This document shows positions 7,949 through 17,000 of a stretch of 64,000 nt of DNA, one piece after another. The stretch covers positions 1-64,000 of the forward strand of contig NVWL01000013.1 of assembly GCA_002733645.1 (NCBI GenBank), in the 5' to 3' direction. Position 1 is the stretch's first letter; the number at the start of each line of letters is the position of its first letter. The DNA comes from Oceanobacter sp. (GTDB taxonomy: Bacteria; Pseudomonadota; Gammaproteobacteria; Pseudomonadales; Oceanobacteraceae). Below the pieces are notes generated by a model. The model searched no databases, was not told where the DNA came from, and saw only the letters and a list, made by a program, of their open reading frames with translations. Both the position numbers and the translations under genes were made by a program.

Positions 7949-9109
7949 TTAAGAGTGAACGCGTCCTGCTTTTGGCACCCACAACATCAGCACCAGCGCC
8001 CAAACACACGCCCCCAATCCCCAAATAAAGGTCGACGCCAGTGTCGCACCCATGTGGATGCCAGCTTCCGCGACGATCGGCCCGAGCAACTGAGCAACGC
8101 CGTACAAGGCAATCAATGCAGCACTCAATCGTGGCCCTTGGTGCGGGTGCAGAGTTCGAGCCAGTCGTTGTGTTAGAAATACCGCCCCCAGAAAACTTCC
8201 GCCCATGAGTGCGGCACAAACCCATAAGCCTTCCACTGTTTTTGGCAGCAGTAAAATGGCGGCGACTGAGATGCCTTGCACCGCGTAATTTAAGACCAGC
8301 GCGTTGCGATCTCCCATACGATTTCCCAGTGAGTTCCAGATGAAAATCGCAGGCACTGACGCGAGCGCGACAATCAACCACGGACTAGGGCTAACCGCGA
8401 TGTTCCACTCTTGAGCAACGGCAGGTAGGAAGGTCATGGGCAATATATAGCCAAGCCCTGCGCCAAAATACGATAAGAATAGCGGGGTACTTTGTTTGTC
8501 CCACAAGGCGGAGTGATCATCGCGGCTCACTGGGGCATCGCCAGAGCTGAGGCGGAAGAGATAAATTCCAGACCAAAGAGCCAGTGGAATACTGGCTATA
8601 GCGGCGGGTATCCAGCGGTCATTCCCTTCTAGCCAAATCGCCGTGCTCTCAACGATCTGGTTACTCACTAGCAAGCCTGCACCAACGCCTAGATACATAA
8701 GGCCACTTAAAGTGGCTTTGTTCCGTGCCGCGAGCCATTCCAATACCAGTGCTGGGGCCAATACAAATACAACACCGTTGGTGACGCCATTAAACAAGCG
8801 AAGCCCGGCCATATAGAGGTAATCGTCGCCACCTATTTGCAATATCGTGATGACAGCATTGCCTAATATTCCTGTCAGTAGCGCGCTTCGCCCCCAGCCA
8901 TTTTGGTAGGCAAACAGGGCAATCATGGCTCCGCTTAGATACCCGACATAGTTCCAGGTAGCCAACTGTGCTGCTTGCTGAAGGGTAAGTAAGCCATCAC
9001 TTACGAGCAAGGGTATGAGCGGCGTGTAGATGAAACGGCCAAAGCCGTGAACCACAACCAGTGCGATCGCAGCAGCCAATAAAGGAAAAAAAGCGGAACG
9101 TGAAGACAT
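7949..9109 (-). CDS. YbfB/YjiJ-family MFS transporter
   Basis: Twelve-segment major facilitator superfamily permease resembling the YbfB/YjiJ group, whose substrates are mostly unknown. The first helix contains HGFGRFIYTPLIPLL, the family's typical GxGRFxYTPLxPLM-like motif. The chosen ATG at 9107-9109 (sequence MSSRSAFFPLL) has AGAGG six bases upstream. A longer frame to 9190 exists but adds 27 residues with no membrane character. At 386 residues it is of normal size. It stands alone, convergent with hipB and divergent from the cytochrome lipoprotein gene at 9385. Confidence 0.82.
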   Translation of the reverse strand: MSSRSAFFPLLAAAIALVVVHGFGRFIYTPLIPLLVSDGLLTLQQAAQLATWNYVGYLSGAMIALFAYQNGWGRSALLTGILGNAVITILQIGGDDYLYMAGLRLFNGVTNGVVFVLAPALVLEWLAARNKATLSGLMYLGVGAGLLVSNQIVESTAIWLEGNDRWIPAAIASIPLALWSGIYLFRLSSGDAPVSRDDHSALWDKQSTPLFLSYFGAGLGYILPMTFLPAVAQEWNIAVSPSPWLIVALASVPAIFIWNSLGNRMGDRNALVLNYAVQGISVAAILLLPKTVEGLWVCAALMGGSFLGAVFLTQRLARTLHPHQGPRLSAALIALYGVAQLLGPIVAEAGIHMGATLASTFIWGLGACVWALVLMLWVPKAGRVHS

Positions 9110-9282
9110 GGTCAACCTCTGAGCATATGCGCGCAGTATATAGGTCTCTTCTAAAGGAACCAGCACAACTTGGTGGATAGACTGTCTCATTGAAATAACT
9201 ACCGTTTATTAATTAATCGGGCAGTTTCATCACAATGGCGCATTTGTGGTAGTGAAAAAGTATCAACCCCATCAAATCTGGG

Positions 9283-9374
9283 TTTTTTCAAACCGGGTCA
9301 CATTTTTTCAACTAGGCCGCTGCTATAAGATCGGTTCCCTGATTTTAAGTAGGGCCTAGTGGATGACGCTAGGC
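9283..9374 (+). promoter_or_regulatory. Leader region with direct repeats and alternative dyads before the cytochrome lipoprotein gene
   Basis: TTTTTTCAA occurs at 9283-9291 and again at 9303-9311, exactly 20 bp apart (two helical turns). ACTAGGCC (9311-9318) is complementary to GGCCTAGT (9353-9360), and GCCTAG inside the latter is also complementary to CTAGGC (9369-9374), which abuts the ribosome site GAGGAT. A TATAAG hexamer at 9324-9329 is a possible -10. If transcription starts upstream, the two hairpins are mutually exclusive; if it starts at the TATAAG, the first dyad is DNA only. Confidence 0.4.
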
Positions 9375-9384
9375 GAGGATAATT

Positions 9385-11670
9385 ATGAATTTACCCCGAG
9401 CCTTAGTGTTTATTGTCATGCTTCTGGCCGCCCTGACTGGCTGCGATAGCCAGTATTCTGGTGACCTTGTCGATGACGGATTTAATGCTGCAGGCCAAGC
9501 GCATTACGTTCAGCAATGTTCTTCTTGCCACGGTATTGATGGTAATGGTACCTCGGTTGGTCCGTCATTAGTTGGTTGCGCTACCTGTTCGTCTTTTTCT
9601 GTATTGTCTGATGAAATCAGCCGCACTATGCCGATTGGCGAGGTTGAAGCATGCGTTGATGACTGTGCAACGGACACTGCGGAATACATTCTTTATGCGT
9701 TTAATGGTCAAAACTTAGCGGATGCCCTTGCTACGATTCACGGTGTTGCGAATGAGTCAGCAGCGCTTACCCTACGCAAAGCCTCGTTGCAGTTGGCGGG
9801 GCGTCTTCCCACGTCGAATGAGCTGACGATGGTGGCTGAAGATGCTGAAACGGGTCTGAATCAAGCGTTAGATAGTGTGGTTGAAGGGGAGCAATTTTAT
9901 CAGACCTTAATGTCAGTCTTTAATGATCAGTTACTGACGGATAAGTACCTCTCTCAGAATTTATACGAAGGCGGCATTAACCTGCTGGACAGCGACGACT
10001 ACCCCGCCCGTAAGTGGTACAACGATGCTTACGAGGGGGATGAGTTGAGTAGTATCCGTGGTTGTATGCGAACGGTGACTAATGATTCCGTCGCACGTGA
10101 ACCGCTAGAACTTGTGCGTTATGCCGCCGAAAATGACTTACCACATACCTTGTATGTGACCGCCGATTTTATGATGGTGAATTGGTATAGCCAACAAGTG
10201 TATGAAGCCGAGTTGGTGGATGTGAACGCGTCATTTCGGCAATTGAGTGAGCCGGTCTGTGATGAAAATGGCGTACAGATATATTACGACCCTACTGACT
10301 ACAAGCCCGCACGTATTACCAAAAACTTAGAACATGAGTTAGGCGGTGTGCCCCATGCGGGAGTACTGACCTCGGCGATGTTCTTGAATCGATTCCCTAC
10401 CACCAACACCAACCGCAATCGTCACCGCGCACGTAAGGTGTACGACTTCTTCTTAGATACAGATATTTTAGCGATTGAGGGAGAGCGTCCAGAAGATGGC
10501 ATCGGGTCGGGGGTAAGTAATCCGACGTTACTCGATCCTGCCTGTTACTCCTGCCATCAAGTAATGGACCCTGTGTCATCGTCGTTTCAGCATTGGACCG
10601 ATCGTGGTCAATATATCGTCACAGGAAGTAGCTCTGACAATAATTGGGACAGTTCAGACATCGAAGCGCCGGGATTGGGTGGCGCGTCCACGCCTATTTC
10701 AGGGCAAGGCGGCTATTTTCGCAATCTACTGCAGTGGTTGGGTGAGGAAATCAGCAAAGATCCTCGTTTTGCGCGTGCCACCGTACGCACCTTATATGAA
10801 GGCTTTATCGGCCAAGCCCTGTTGCCAGCACCACTGGATAGCGCCACCGAAGCCGATAAGCTTGCTTACAATAGCCAGCGCGCGATTCTCAATGGAGTGA
10901 GTGATGTCCTGATTGCAAGTAATTGGGATATCAAAGCCGCGGTGAAGGCCTTGTTACTGAGCCCTTATTACCGGGCCGCGAGCCTAGATGCTGAGACCTT
11001 GCAGGTGAATGATCACATTGGTGCCACACGATTCTTAAGTCCCGAGCAAATGCAAATTAAGCTGCAGGCCATTGTGGGTTTTGGCTGGGACGAATTCCGC
11101 TCTGAAGATAATCGCATCATGTATGGCGGCATGGATTCGGACAGTATTACCGAGCGCATTAAAGAGCCGGGTGGCTTAATCATTGCGATTCAACATCGCA
11201 TGGCGACGGAGATGGCGTGCCGCTCAGCAGCTTATGATTTTTTAAACGAGACCAGCCAACGCAAGCTGTTCCCTCATATTGAAATCGAAACGCTGCCACG
11301 CAATCAAGAAGGAAACCTAAGCCCTGATTCGATTGAACGTATTCGTCAAAACATCCAGTACTTACATTGGGTATTGCTCGGCGAAGATCTCGCCCTCGAT
11401 AGTGAAGAGGTTTCAGTGACCTATGACTTGTTTGACGCCGTGTTGACCGAAGGTCAAGCAATGCTTGAATCATCTCAAAATTTTGATCCCTCGTTAGGCA
11501 CATGGTTGGAATGGGAATGTAGTGCTCGCTGGGAGCGCCAGCCGGATGGTCGAACTGGGGATAGCTTGCCAGAAGAGGAGCGTATCACCGAGGACGAGTA
11601 CTACAGCATTCGTGCGTGGACAGCCGTGCTTACTTATTTAATGTCTGATTATCGCTTTATTTTTGAGTGA
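9385..11670 (+). CDS. DUF1592/DUF1588-like cytochrome c lipoprotein
   Basis: Exported lipoprotein of 761 residues: signal peptide with lipobox LTGC (Cys20), then a class I cytochrome c-like domain with heme motif CSSCH (45-49). It then has the large domain set resembling the planctomycete-type DUF1592/DUF1588 proteins. The DUF1588-like part is recognisable by RNRHRARKVYDFFLDTDI and a second heme motif in ACYSCHQVMDP (387-391). The partner DUF1501 gene follows 10 bp after the stop, an association well known in Planctomycetes and sporadic in proteobacteria. Biochemical function is unknown; a periplasmic or surface redox enzyme is the reasonable inference. ATG at 9385 follows GAGGAT. Confidence 0.75.
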   Translation: MNLPRALVFIVMLLAALTGCDSQYSGDLVDDGFNAAGQAHYVQQCSSCHGIDGNGTSVGPSLVGCATCSSFSVLSDEISRTMPIGEVEACVDDCATDTAEYILYAFNGQNLADALATIHGVANESAALTLRKASLQLAGRLPTSNELTMVAEDAETGLNQALDSVVEGEQFYQTLMSVFNDQLLTDKYLSQNLYEGGINLLDSDDYPARKWYNDAYEGDELSSIRGCMRTVTNDSVAREPLELVRYAAENDLPHTLYVTADFMMVNWYSQQVYEAELVDVNASFRQLSEPVCDENGVQIYYDPTDYKPARITKNLEHELGGVPHAGVLTSAMFLNRFPTTNTNRNRHRARKVYDFFLDTDILAIEGERPEDGIGSGVSNPTLLDPACYSCHQVMDPVSSSFQHWTDRGQYIVTGSSSDNNWDSSDIEAPGLGGASTPISGQGGYFRNLLQWLGEEISKDPRFARATVRTLYEGFIGQALLPAPLDSATEADKLAYNSQRAILNGVSDVLIASNWDIKAAVKALLLSPYYRAASLDAETLQVNDHIGATRFLSPEQMQIKLQAIVGFGWDEFRSEDNRIMYGGMDSDSITERIKEPGGLIIAIQHRMATEMACRSAAYDFLNETSQRKLFPHIEIETLPRNQEGNLSPDSIERIRQNIQYLHWVLLGEDLALDSEEVSVTYDLFDAVLTEGQAMLESSQNFDPSLGTWLEWECSARWERQPDGRTGDSLPEEERITEDEYYSIRAWTAVLTYLMSDYRFIFE

Positions 11671-11680
11671 GGAGGCCACT

Positions 11681-13033
11681 ATGAAACGTCGACACTTTTT
11701 ACAAGTCATGGCTGCTGCTGGCCTCACCGCACAAGCGCCGTTGTGGACACCGAAAGCACACGCGGCGGCACCGGATAAATTTGTGGTGGTCGTGAATGCC
11801 AGTGGCGGTTGGGATCCAACCTCGATTTGTGACCCAAAGGGGTTAAACCAAGCGTATCAAGATGAGTCGGATCGCTTCGAAGGTTCTACCAATTCTGTGG
11901 CGTTAGATAACAATAAAGCCTTTGGTGAGATTCGCTGGAGTGCGATTCCTGAAGGCGTATCGAACGATGAATTAGTGCGTGCTCGGATTAACGATCAGTT
12001 TGATAACTTCTTTAATACCTACGGCAATCACCTGACGGTCATTAACGGTATTGATACCGGCACCAATAATCACGATACCGGTAATCGCTTTGTTTGGTCA
12101 GGAAATGAGGAAATGGGTTATCCAAGCCTTGCCGCGTATTACGCTGCCGCGACCAGTCCTAATCTGCCGATGGCATATATCAGTAACGGCGGCTACGACT
12201 TTACGGACTCCTTGGTGGCTCGTGCTCGTGCCAGCAGTGCTGGCTTTGTGAGTCAGGTGGCGGATGCCAATGATTACAGTGACGACCGAGGCTTTTTGTA
12301 TCGCACCAGAGATCGCAGTACGGATATTTATCAGCATGTTCTGGATGCGCAGTCGGCGCGTTTGCAGCGTCAGTTGGCGAATGAAACTCTGCCCTTACGA
12401 CGCAAACAGCTGGCCCAGTTGTTGGGTGTGCGTAGTGAAACCAGCAACCTTGGTGAACTCACCACGCAACTTGATCTTATTCAGGACAATGTACTGCGTG
12501 ACGACAACTGGAACGCCAACCGTGCAATTAGCCTAAAAAGCCAAGCCGAAGTGGTTGCTGCTGCGATGGCGGCGGGTCTGACGGCGAGTGCTAATTTGAA
12601 TGTGGGTGGTTTTGATACGCATGGCAATCACGATGCGTCCGCGTATCCGGCCTTGGGTGACTTGCTTGAGGGGGTTCACTTCTTAATGGCAGCACTTGAG
12701 TTTGCTGGAATTAAAGATAAAACCACCGTGGTCATCGGCTCTGATTTTGGTCGTACGCCTTATTACAACTCCGGTAATGGCAAAGACCATTGGCCAATTA
12801 CCAGCATGATGGTGATTCAGCCAGAAACTACCGGTGGCCGAGTGTTTGGTGCGTCGACGAGCGAATTTATGTCGCGCTCAATTAACCTCACCACAGGCGC
12901 CGCAGACGATGCCGGTGCGGTCATGACTCCGGAACACGTAAATCTTGCGTTGCGAGAAAAGCTTGGTGTTGGTGGTTCGAGTTTGGCCGGTACCTACCCT
13001 ATTAATGTGTCACCTTTCCGGATATTCGGGTAA
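11681..13033 (+). CDS. DUF1501 family exported protein (Tat signal)
   Basis: DUF1501 protein, an alkaline phosphatase/sulfatase-like fold of uncertain activity. It starts at ATG 11681, placed 5 nt after GAGGAGG; the frame also continues upstream to a TTG at 11663 inside the previous gene, which is less likely. The N-terminus KRRHFLQVMAAAG is a twin-arginine signal (RRxFL), with cleavage expected after AHA. Family-like blocks are VVVNASGGWDPT (about 36-47), GFDTHGNH (about 308-315) and VVIGSDFGRTPYYN (about 349-362). Export by Tat implies folding with a cofactor in the cytoplasm. It is probably cotranscribed with the cytochrome lipoprotein and with the DUF4266-DUF3570-ApbE genes. Confidence 0.8.
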   Translation: MKRRHFLQVMAAAGLTAQAPLWTPKAHAAAPDKFVVVVNASGGWDPTSICDPKGLNQAYQDESDRFEGSTNSVALDNNKAFGEIRWSAIPEGVSNDELVRARINDQFDNFFNTYGNHLTVINGIDTGTNNHDTGNRFVWSGNEEMGYPSLAAYYAAATSPNLPMAYISNGGYDFTDSLVARARASSAGFVSQVADANDYSDDRGFLYRTRDRSTDIYQHVLDAQSARLQRQLANETLPLRRKQLAQLLGVRSETSNLGELTTQLDLIQDNVLRDDNWNANRAISLKSQAEVVAAAMAAGLTASANLNVGGFDTHGNHDASAYPALGDLLEGVHFLMAALEFAGIKDKTTVVIGSDFGRTPYYNSGNGKDHWPITSMMVIQPETTGGRVFGASTSEFMSRSINLTTGAADDAGAVMTPEHVNLALREKLGVGGSSLAGTYPINVSPFRIFG

Positions 13034-13043
13034 CGAGGGTTTG

Positions 13044-13253
13044 ATGTTAAAAGTGATTTCACTGTGTTCTGTTGTTATGGCGCTGTCGGCATGCAGTACG
13101 GTAGAGCCATGGGAGCGCGGTACTTTGGCTAAAGATGTAATGGCTTGGCAATCAGACCCGCTGAAAGCGTCATTAGATAACCATATCTACTTCTCCAAAG
13201 AAGGCACCGCCGGTGGTGGCCGAGCGGCAGGAGGTGGCTGCGGCTGTAATTAA
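13044..13253 (+). CDS. DUF4266-type small lipoprotein
   Basis: A 69-residue lipoprotein. ATG at 13044 follows CGAGGG. The signal peptide ends in the lipobox LSAC (residues 14-17, Cys17). The mature part has the family-like sequence WERGTLAK and HIYFSKEGTAGGG, and ends in a glycine-rich tail GGGCGCN with two cysteines. The stop TAA overlaps the ATG of the next gene. DUF4266 genes commonly sit beside DUF3570 and ApbE genes, as here. No activity is established; the conserved terminal cysteines suggest metal or cofactor contact, which is inference. Confidence 0.8.
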   Translation: MLKVISLCSVVMALSACSTVEPWERGTLAKDVMAWQSDPLKASLDNHIYFSKEGTAGGGRAAGGGCGCN

Positions 13254-14431
13254 TGATGAAAAAAACAACATTAAATTCGCTGGCCGCCCTAGCAGCAGCG
13301 GCGGCTCTTCCGGTTCATGCGGAATCAGCACCGACAGAATCCGCGATTAGCTACCGCTTCAGTCAGTATCAAGAGAGTGACCTTCCAGAGGAACGTACTT
13401 TTTCGGAAACGACAGAACGTTATGCCATTGATGTTCATCAAGTGGGGTATCGTCGTCCTTTAGCCGGAGATTGGTATCTTCGCAGTGAGTTGCAGTACGA
13501 AACCATGAGCGGTGCATCACCCATGCAGACATACCAAAATGCCGAAGGGCAAAGCGTGGTGCTGATGAGTGGCGCGAGCATTGATGAAAGCCGTGTCGAT
13601 TTGAAATTGGCACCGACGCGTTACTTCAGCGGCAAGGTCGATGGTTCACTCGGCGCCAACTTGGCCATGTCGTTTGAAAACGACTATCAGTCTGTCGCGG
13701 TAGGGGCGGATGGCACTTTGAATATCCTGGATAATCACACCACGTTATTGGGCTCGGTGAGCCTATCTCGAGATACGCTCGCCCCAACAGACGCGTTTTT
13801 ATCTGCAGAGCGTGAAGCCGCTGACGGCCGGATGAAGCGCAGCTTTTCCGTATATCAAGCCGTGTCGCAAGTGATAGATCAAAACAACGTCATACAAGTG
13901 GGAGGTGGTTTTACTCGGTTATCCGGCTACCTGTCTGATCCGTACAAGTTTGAAGATAATCGCCCAAATGAACGCAGCCAATACACCATTACGGCGCAAT
14001 ACCGTCGTTATATGCCGGTGCGAAGTGGTGCGGCATTACACGCCGATTATCGTTTCTACAGCGATAGCTGGGGCATGGTGTCGAATACCTTTACGGCACG
14101 CTGGGCGCAAAAACTCGAGGCCGGCGCGGTGGATTTTCACATTACGCCGATGGCGCGGTATTACCGTCAAACTCAAGCCAAGTTTTACAGCTTAAATATT
14201 GCGCCACCTGAAGGTGACTTCAGTAGCTCGGACTATCGGTTATCATCTTATGCGTCGATCAATTTAGGCCTAGAGGCGCGCGCCGCTTACAAGCGCTGGG
14301 AACTCAGCTTTGATTTTCAGCAATACCTAGCGGATGAAGATATGATGATTATTCAAGTGCCCGAGTCAGAAACTCCGGCGTTAGTGGATTACACCGTGGT
14401 TAGCGTGGGCATTGAATACAAAACCTTCTGA
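13253..14431 (+). CDS. DUF3570 family outer-membrane protein
   Basis: Exported 392-residue protein with a Sec signal (MMKKTTLNSLAALAAAAALP, cleavage after HAE or nearby). It continues as alternating amphipathic strands such as ISYRFSQYQE, WYLRSELQYE and TARWAQKL, ending with an aromatic residue (EYKTF), typical of an outer-membrane beta-barrel. It resembles DUF3570, whose function is unknown. The start ATG overlaps the stop of the DUF4266 gene by one base and a second ATG follows directly. The 3' end overlaps the ApbE frame by 20 bp. Its context suggests that it forms the outer-membrane part of an ApbE-dependent redox or transport system. Confidence 0.78.
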   Translation: MMKKTTLNSLAALAAAAALPVHAESAPTESAISYRFSQYQESDLPEERTFSETTERYAIDVHQVGYRRPLAGDWYLRSELQYETMSGASPMQTYQNAEGQSVVLMSGASIDESRVDLKLAPTRYFSGKVDGSLGANLAMSFENDYQSVAVGADGTLNILDNHTTLLGSVSLSRDTLAPTDAFLSAEREAADGRMKRSFSVYQAVSQVIDQNNVIQVGGGFTRLSGYLSDPYKFEDNRPNERSQYTITAQYRRYMPVRSGAALHADYRFYSDSWGMVSNTFTARWAQKLEAGAVDFHITPMARYYRQTQAKFYSLNIAPPEGDFSSSDYRLSSYASINLGLEARAAYKRWELSFDFQQYLADEDMMIIQVPESETPALVDYTVVSVGIEYKTF

Positions 14432-15314
14432 CATCATTCAGCATCAATTTACGGCGATGGCCTCGCCCTGCTGTTTTCATCTGCCTCAACAGCCGGGCGT
14501 GCAAGCGCTAGCGTTACGCATGGAAGAGGAAGTGCGGCGAATTGAGCAAAAATACAGCCGCTATCAAGAAGACAGCGTGCTCTCAATAGTAAATCGCAGT
14601 GCCGGAAGCGAGACGCTGATTGATGCAGAGACCGTTTATTTAATTACCTACGCGCAAGCCTGTTTTGAGCAAAGCGATGGTCTGTTTGATATCAGTTCCG
14701 GCGTATTGCGACACGTGTGGGACTTTAAAAAACACACGCTGCCCGATCCTCTCAAGCTCAAGGCCATGTTGCCTCGTATAGGTTTAAATCGGTTAAGCCT
14801 AAGCAATAACATCCTCACAATGCCTGACAGCATGGAGCTGGACTTTGGCGGCATAGGTAAAGAATATGCGGCGGATGCGGCCGCGCGTATTGCCCAAGAC
14901 GCAGGTATACGGTGTGGTATTGTTGACCTCGGCGGCGACCTGAACATTATTGGCCCGCGCTTAAACGAACACGGCGAAGAGATTCCTTGGCAGTTAGGTG
15001 TGCGTAACCCAAGAGACCCAGAACAGGCCATCGCCACCCTCCCTGTCTACCGTGGCGGTATGGCCACCAGTGGTGATTACGAACGCTACTTTATTCTTAA
15101 TGAACAAAGATACTGCCATCTACTCAACCCTAAAACAGGTTACCCGGCAGAACACTGGGCATCGGTGACTATACTCGCTCCGAGCTGCTTATTGGCGGGC
15201 ACGCTCTCAACCATCGCCATGCTGCGTGAAGCGAGCGCAATAGAGTGGCTGGAGGAGCAAGCGGTACATGCGTTATTAGTTCAACCGAACCTGAACATAG
15301 TGTCGCTGTCTTGA
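14412..15314 (+). CDS. apbE: FAD:protein FMN transferase, ApbE family
   Basis: Enzyme that attaches FMN from FAD to a threonine or serine of exported redox proteins. Conserved blocks are DFGGIGKEYA (144-153), DLGGD (172-176), MATSGDYERYF (217-227, FAD/Mg region) and HLLNPKTGYP (236-245). No signal peptide or lipobox is visible, unlike many periplasmic ApbE proteins, so it may act in the cytoplasm or the start may be misplaced. The start is TTG at 14412, inside the DUF3570 gene; the next ATG at 14457 would cut into the first strand of the domain. No perfect flavinylation motif was noticed in the four upstream neighbours. Confidence 0.88.
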   Translation: MNTKPSDIIQHQFTAMASPCCFHLPQQPGVQALALRMEEEVRRIEQKYSRYQEDSVLSIVNRSAGSETLIDAETVYLITYAQACFEQSDGLFDISSGVLRHVWDFKKHTLPDPLKLKAMLPRIGLNRLSLSNNILTMPDSMELDFGGIGKEYAADAAARIAQDAGIRCGIVDLGGDLNIIGPRLNEHGEEIPWQLGVRNPRDPEQAIATLPVYRGGMATSGDYERYFILNEQRYCHLLNPKTGYPAEHWASVTILAPSCLLAGTLSTIAMLREASAIEWLEEQAVHALLVQPNLNIVSLS

Positions 15315-15436
15315 GTAATTCCTTTATTGAAAACAGGAAGGGTTACAAATACCGACCACACTCATGATTATGATAAACTCGCGGCCTTTCCGTATCTTCG
15401 ATACCAGAACCACTTTTCAAACGGCGCGAACACAGC

Positions 15437-16081
15437 ATGAGCACACTAGAACAGCAGCTAAGCCAAGGCGCAGAAGCGTTAGGTATTGAACTGACCGCCG
15501 CGCAGCATAGCGCGCTGATGGATTACCTGAGCCTGCTGCAAAAGTGGAACAAAGCCTACAATTTGACCGCGATTCGTAAAGCCGAAGGCATGGTGTCGCT
15601 GCACCTGCTTGATAGCTTGGCAGTGCACTCTGTGGTCCAAGACGTGGACAACATTATTGATGTCGGCACCGGCCCTGGTCTGCCGGGCATCGTGCTCGCC
15701 ATTATGAATCCGCAGAAGCGTTTTACCTTGCTCGACAGTAATGGCAAAAAAACGCGCTTTCTGTTTCAGGTTAAAACGGCGCTTACGCTGGATAACGTCA
15801 GCATAGTGAACGGTCGTGTTGAGGCGTATCATCCACCACAGCCTTTCGATATGATTATCAGCCGAGCCTTTGCATCACTGGCGGACATGACGGGTTGGTG
15901 TCATCACCTGCGGGCAGATGATGGTTGTTTCTTGGCCATGAAAGGTCAATATCCAGAGCAAGAAATTGCCGACCTAGAAGGCAAGTTTCTAGTCACCGAC
16001 GTCACAGAACTTACAGTGCCTGGGGTCGAAGGACAGCGACACTTATTGCGCCTCGTGCCTGACATTGCACCGGCTAAATAG
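15437..16081 (+). CDS. rsmG: 16S rRNA (guanine-527 N7) methyltransferase
   Basis: RsmG (GidB) methylates G527 of 16S rRNA using SAM. The SAM-binding loop is DVGTGPGLPG (75-84), followed by FTLLDSNGKKTRFL and later SRAFASLADM, all typical. The length of 214 residues is normal. It is followed 39 bp later by parA, the usual order. Unusually, mnmG (gidA) is not directly upstream; the ApbE cluster is. The 122-bp gap upstream should hold a promoter; TATGAT at 15369-15374 is a possible -10 without a good -35. Confidence 0.96.
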   Translation: MSTLEQQLSQGAEALGIELTAAQHSALMDYLSLLQKWNKAYNLTAIRKAEGMVSLHLLDSLAVHSVVQDVDNIIDVGTGPGLPGIVLAIMNPQKRFTLLDSNGKKTRFLFQVKTALTLDNVSIVNGRVEAYHPPQPFDMIISRAFASLADMTGWCHHLRADDGCFLAMKGQYPEQEIADLEGKFLVTDVTELTVPGVEGQRHLLRLVPDIAPAK

Positions 16082-16120
16082 CATCACAACAGCACGGCAA
16101 CTTCTTAAAGGAAAATCTGC

Positions 16121-16915
16121 GTGAGCCATATATTTGCCATTGCCAATCAAAAAGGCGGTGTCGGTAAAACGACCACCGCGGTTAATTTGGCTGCTTCATT
16201 GGCGGCGACGAAGCGTCGTGTTCTGTTGATTGATCTTGATCCACAGGGCAATGCGACCATGGGCTGCGGCGTTGATAAATACGACATAGAACGCTCAATG
16301 TATGACGTTCTTGTTGGAAATTGTACGGCGGTTGAGGCGCGTGCTCGCTCTGAAGAGGCGGGTTTCGATGTGCTCCCCGGCAACGGTGATTTAACCGCCG
16401 CTGAAGTTGAGTTGATGGAAGTTAACCAGCGCGAACAGCGTTTGTTAAAAGCTCTTGAGCCAATAAGAGATGAGTACGACTACATCCTTATCGACTGTCC
16501 ACCGTCGTTGAATATGCTTACGCTGAATGCACTGGTTGCCGCGCAAGGCGTCCTGATTCCAATGCAGTGCGAATACTACGCGCTGGAAGGTCTGAGCGCT
16601 TTGATTCAAACCATTACCTCCATTCAATCTGGGCCAAATCCAGAGTTAGAGATTACCGGGTTGATTCGCACCATGTACGACCCGCGTAACAGTCTGACGC
16701 GAGATGTATCAGAGCAACTAAGCGAACATTTTGGCAAAGCCTTATTTACCTCAGTGATTCCGCGTAACGTGCGTTTGGCAGAGGCCCCAAGTCATGGCTT
16801 GCCTGTATTGAATTATGACAAATCATCCAAAGGTGCGATGGCCTATCTCGCGCTGGCCGGTGAACTGAATCGCCGTATGAATGCGGCAGCGAAACAACAA
16901 GCGGTCAACGTGTAG
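16121..16915 (+). CDS. parA: Chromosome partitioning ATPase ParA (Soj)
   Basis: Deviant Walker-type ATPase that moves ParB-parS complexes over the nucleoid. The deviant Walker A motif is KGGVGKTT (11-18). LIDLDPQGNAT and YILIDCPPSLNMLTLNAL are the other signature segments. The length of 264 residues is that of chromosomal ParA. The start is GTG (MSHIFAIANQ) with AAAGGAAA upstream. parB follows after 85 bp. No consensus parS site was noticed in the window. Confidence 0.96.
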   Translation: MSHIFAIANQKGGVGKTTTAVNLAASLAATKRRVLLIDLDPQGNATMGCGVDKYDIERSMYDVLVGNCTAVEARARSEEAGFDVLPGNGDLTAAEVELMEVNQREQRLLKALEPIRDEYDYILIDCPPSLNMLTLNALVAAQGVLIPMQCEYYALEGLSALIQTITSIQSGPNPELEITGLIRTMYDPRNSLTRDVSEQLSEHFGKALFTSVIPRNVRLAEAPSHGLPVLNYDKSSKGAMAYLALAGELNRRMNAAAKQQAVNV

Positions 16916-17000
16916 TCGCGCATACTAGCCTGTAGCAGCACAGGGAACAGGCAAGTTAAGTGGTACGACTAGATGGAAACGAATACATGGTAATCAATAA

